Assembly: GCA_024231375.1 (NCBI GenBank)
Contig: JAAEQP010001230.1
Coordinates: 1-46,070 of the forward strand
Source: a bacterium
Lineage (GTDB): Bacteria > Hydrogenedentota > Hydrogenedentia > Hydrogenedentiales > SLHB01
Direction: 5' to 3'
Length of the DNA: 46,070 nucleotides
The notes under the pieces were generated by a model, which ran no database searches, was not told the origin of the DNA, and saw only the letters and a list, made by a program, of their open reading frames with translations. Positions 45,501-46,070 of the stretch are shown piece by piece. Each line of letters starts with the position of its first letter. Position 1 is the first letter of the stretch. A program made the translations under genes and the position numbers.

Positions 45501-45617
45501 GGGGAGAACCCCGAGCAGAGGATCAAGGCCAGCGGTGACGGCGTCCTCGCCTTTGACATCCAAGCCCTCGCGGATGGTCAGCCCGTGGCCATCACCCTGT
45601 GCCCGTCTTCTCAGTGA
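42507..45617 (+). CDS. Exported LamG-domain protein with probable TIM-barrel glycosidase region
   Basis: 1036 aa from the ATG at 42507 (CAGGAGGTACTT upstream). Signal peptide ends at about TIASAQ (residue 18). Residues ~22-230 are a LamG/concanavalin-like domain (LAAHWTFDNDD, ITLELWLKAS, WIHITATFDGETMRLYVNGE, AIDDVRVYTRALTAEEALAHF). A beta-rich middle (about 240-560) resembles the beta-sandwich of polysaccharide-degrading enzymes. The part after ~590 (VKYLSLGCLSN, FPDMKTMFHVAHSLYT, YYIRYFDEPFVDDG, GCKSLFADGYTHGYGG, GGVVICNSYPGPR) has TIM-barrel features with candidate acids (Asp in FADGYTHG), but I cannot name a family. The C-terminus is a beta domain (AVRTGEFALRAG). Probably acts on extracellular glycans. 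Independent of the paralog array by its own upstream terminator. Confidence 0.8.
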   Translation: MRRFTLPAALVLMTTIASAQPSNGLAAHWTFDNDDAPGLRIMDGSPNHCDGQLHGAAWAPADEGQVLIFSDNAHRADMGAPKALGISGPITLELWLKASKVPGAECGIAGKSIQSYGLTWYKDGRCYWYIGDGGNKCSASLATGLWIHITATFDGETMRLYVNGEQQDQHTSRHNTIPSDADFQIGRIRRAANQPAQLAGFPGAIDDVRVYTRALTAEEALAHFNEEATRYGGHSSSDAFALYPYYYPESQQLLVDVDASALFPVPKALNVALRAVDTEDGRELGSAKLDLAQGGLIVRDAALTCEAIDGSRIRVVAQLIENGKVRAEKTAAPLNLDAPPLPSAHTQTAPPLPAKPDRPTPDLKLTSGGAFTVGVGGSSLLVRSSFSYPDGGYNEFGPGERKPEPAWKPRTENGANGEFRASAAGTHYTLDRVMKVLPGRVLVHDTFTNTTEEPIGILVDHTLDGSSFEKVRVTNHENPSVFLEVGDMGAGLVALDDVFLEHYATTNTDKTGALSSHKFALDAKASYTLEWAVYVTAPPDYYAFINAIREDESLIRLVEGAFAFIGPHGPVPTEEFIRWRGVKYLSLGCLSNPPDEPGLSLEGVEFAEYPKLRVELNQIFDEIHETFPDMKTMFHVAHSLYTTNRPEELFPGARTIDANGRQTMYGGDNRDYYIRYFDEPFVDDGWRWYIFYPTMDNSYGPVMLDAIDQMIAEIGCKSLFADGYTHGYGGRFTYDRWDGHTADIDPDTKRITRTYASVNLLANDVLVETARRIREAGGVVICNSYPGPRSVSSQPNVLYCMEGASGAINLTRLYLTPSVISLGNHILLKGKGDREVYDDILDKLEYGGLYWFYGETMTRPAATVHMYPITQEEIGPGWVKGPERIVTRVSGVYGWTSGPNLHRTYRWDGRGMPTHAPVLTTVDDTGVRSLVDLRHHELAVIEPIPVTLEAESPVNLYVREYGPDGIRLDLSTASGPVRLAVRTGEFALRAGASYAARVGENPEQRIKASGDGVLAFDIQALADGQPVAITLCPSSQ

Positions 45618-45643
45618 TCGGTACCGCGCAATTCGGTCATCGT

Positions 45644-45672
45644 TTGACAGGGATTGGGGCCTTTGTTATTAT
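45644..45672 (+). promoter_or_regulatory. Near-consensus sigma70 promoter
   Basis: TTGACA (45644-45649), 17-base spacer, TATTAT (45667-45672): perfect -35, five of six at -10, ideal spacing. Drives the ABC ATPase gene, with a leader of about 90 bases. Confidence 0.75.
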
Positions 45673-45771
45673 CGTGCGGCCTGGTGTCGTTATTCCCTTA
45701 GCGTGTCATGTGTTGCTATGATCCGAACGGCATAACGGATTCATTTTCGTTGAACTGAGAGGTGTCGTCTC

Positions 45772-46070
45772 GTGCCCACTGTCATCCAAACCGAGGGCTT
45801 GACCAAGGTCTACGAGGGCGCCCTGAGAAGTCAGGATGTCCTCGCGCTCAAGGACCTCAATATCCAAGTCAATGAGGGGGAGATCTTCGGATTTCTGGGG
45901 CCCAACGGCTCCGGGAAAACGACGACCATCAAGATGCTCCTCGGACTGCTGTTCCCCACCGAAGGCTCTATCACCCTTCTTGAGAAGTACAGTCCGTCGG
46001 ACGTGTCTGTCCGGAAGAGCATCGGATACCTTCCTGAAGGCGCCTACTACCCCGATTTCCTGCGCGGCGA
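45772..46070 (+). CDS. ABC transporter ATP-binding protein, N-terminal part
   Basis: The GTG at 45772 follows GAGAGGTGTCGTCTC. The first 99 residues are visible; the gene runs past the window end. TEGLTKVYEG, then FGFLGPNGSGKTTTIKMLLGL, the Walker A P-loop (GPNGSGKTT), then PTEGSITLLEK and the Q-loop region IGYLPEGAYYPD (Glu where Gln is commonest). The pattern is of DrrA/CcmA-like exporter ATPases, as in ABC-2 systems. The signature and Walker B motifs lie outside the window, so the substrate cannot be told. Confidence 0.85.
   Translation, partial: MPTVIQTEGLTKVYEGALRSQDVLALKDLNIQVNEGEIFGFLGPNGSGKTTTIKMLLGLLFPTEGSITLLEKYSPSDVSVRKSIGYLPEGAYYPDFLRG

Overview
A GC-rich bacterial chromosome segment of ordinary housekeeping, metabolic and signalling genes, followed by an unusual block of paralogous surface lipoproteins. 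The mix suggests a Gram-negative, environmental bacterium of the PVC/Hydrogenedentes/Sumerlaeota sort: a Tat-exported Gfo/Idh/MocA dehydrogenase, YD/RHS remnants, a Ser/Thr kinase next to an L,D-transpeptidase, LamG- and BACON-type exported proteins, and intergenic palindromes of kinds that litter such genomes. The phylum is inference from gene style, not a marker-gene result. No rRNA, tRNA or CRISPR array was recognised.

Layout. 1-7.2 kb: end of a GPH-type sugar transporter, a PLP-fold racemase/aldolase-like protein lacking the expected PLP lysine, an aldehyde dehydrogenase, a membrane-anchored spermidine-synthase-like protein, a minus-strand pair (exonuclease III, cobalamin adenosyltransferase) and a stand-alone Lon N-terminal-domain protein. 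7.2-11.2 kb: accessory-looking stretch with a methyltransferase, several palindromic repeats, a 658-bp segment bounded by 21-bp inverted repeats that carries a small membrane protein, and two RHS/YD fragments flanking an exported protein of unknown function. 11.2-21.9 kb: aldo/keto reductase, MoxR ATPase, Ser/Thr kinase, LysM-YkuD L,D-transpeptidase, GAF-GGDEF diguanylate cyclase, small lipoprotein, tandem-domain glycerophosphodiester phosphodiesterase, Gfo/Idh/MocA protein and HDOD protein. 22-25.6 kb: winged-helix protein divergent from leuA, then glutamate dehydrogenase. 25.9-31.7 kb: a tight run rpmE-prfA-prmC-radC-psd-pssA with 4- to 14-bp overlaps from prfA onward, covering translation termination, RF methylation and phosphatidylethanolamine synthesis, converging on an AI-2E-family permease with a 115-bp coding overlap.

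31.7-42.4 kb is the most distinctive part. Four paralogous lipoproteins of 545-556 aa (31982, 33930, 35777, 40699) each have a signal peptide with the lipidated cysteine at residue 24, a BACON-like beta domain and seven repeats that read as a seven-bladed propeller. Each gene is followed by a strong GC-rich hairpin, and three of the four have a TTTACY-N17-TANNNT promoter candidate. A 922-aa PKD-containing lipoprotein is inserted on the opposite strand between the third and fourth copies. All five share Cys-Pro at the mature N-terminus. Within the paralogs, three loops carry an invariant Lys-Gln, mostly Lys-Gln-Pro. I know of no described system with this arrangement; its function is unknown.

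42.5-46 kb: a 1036-aa exported LamG plus probable TIM-barrel protein, then the start of an ABC-transporter ATPase behind a near-consensus sigma70 promoter.
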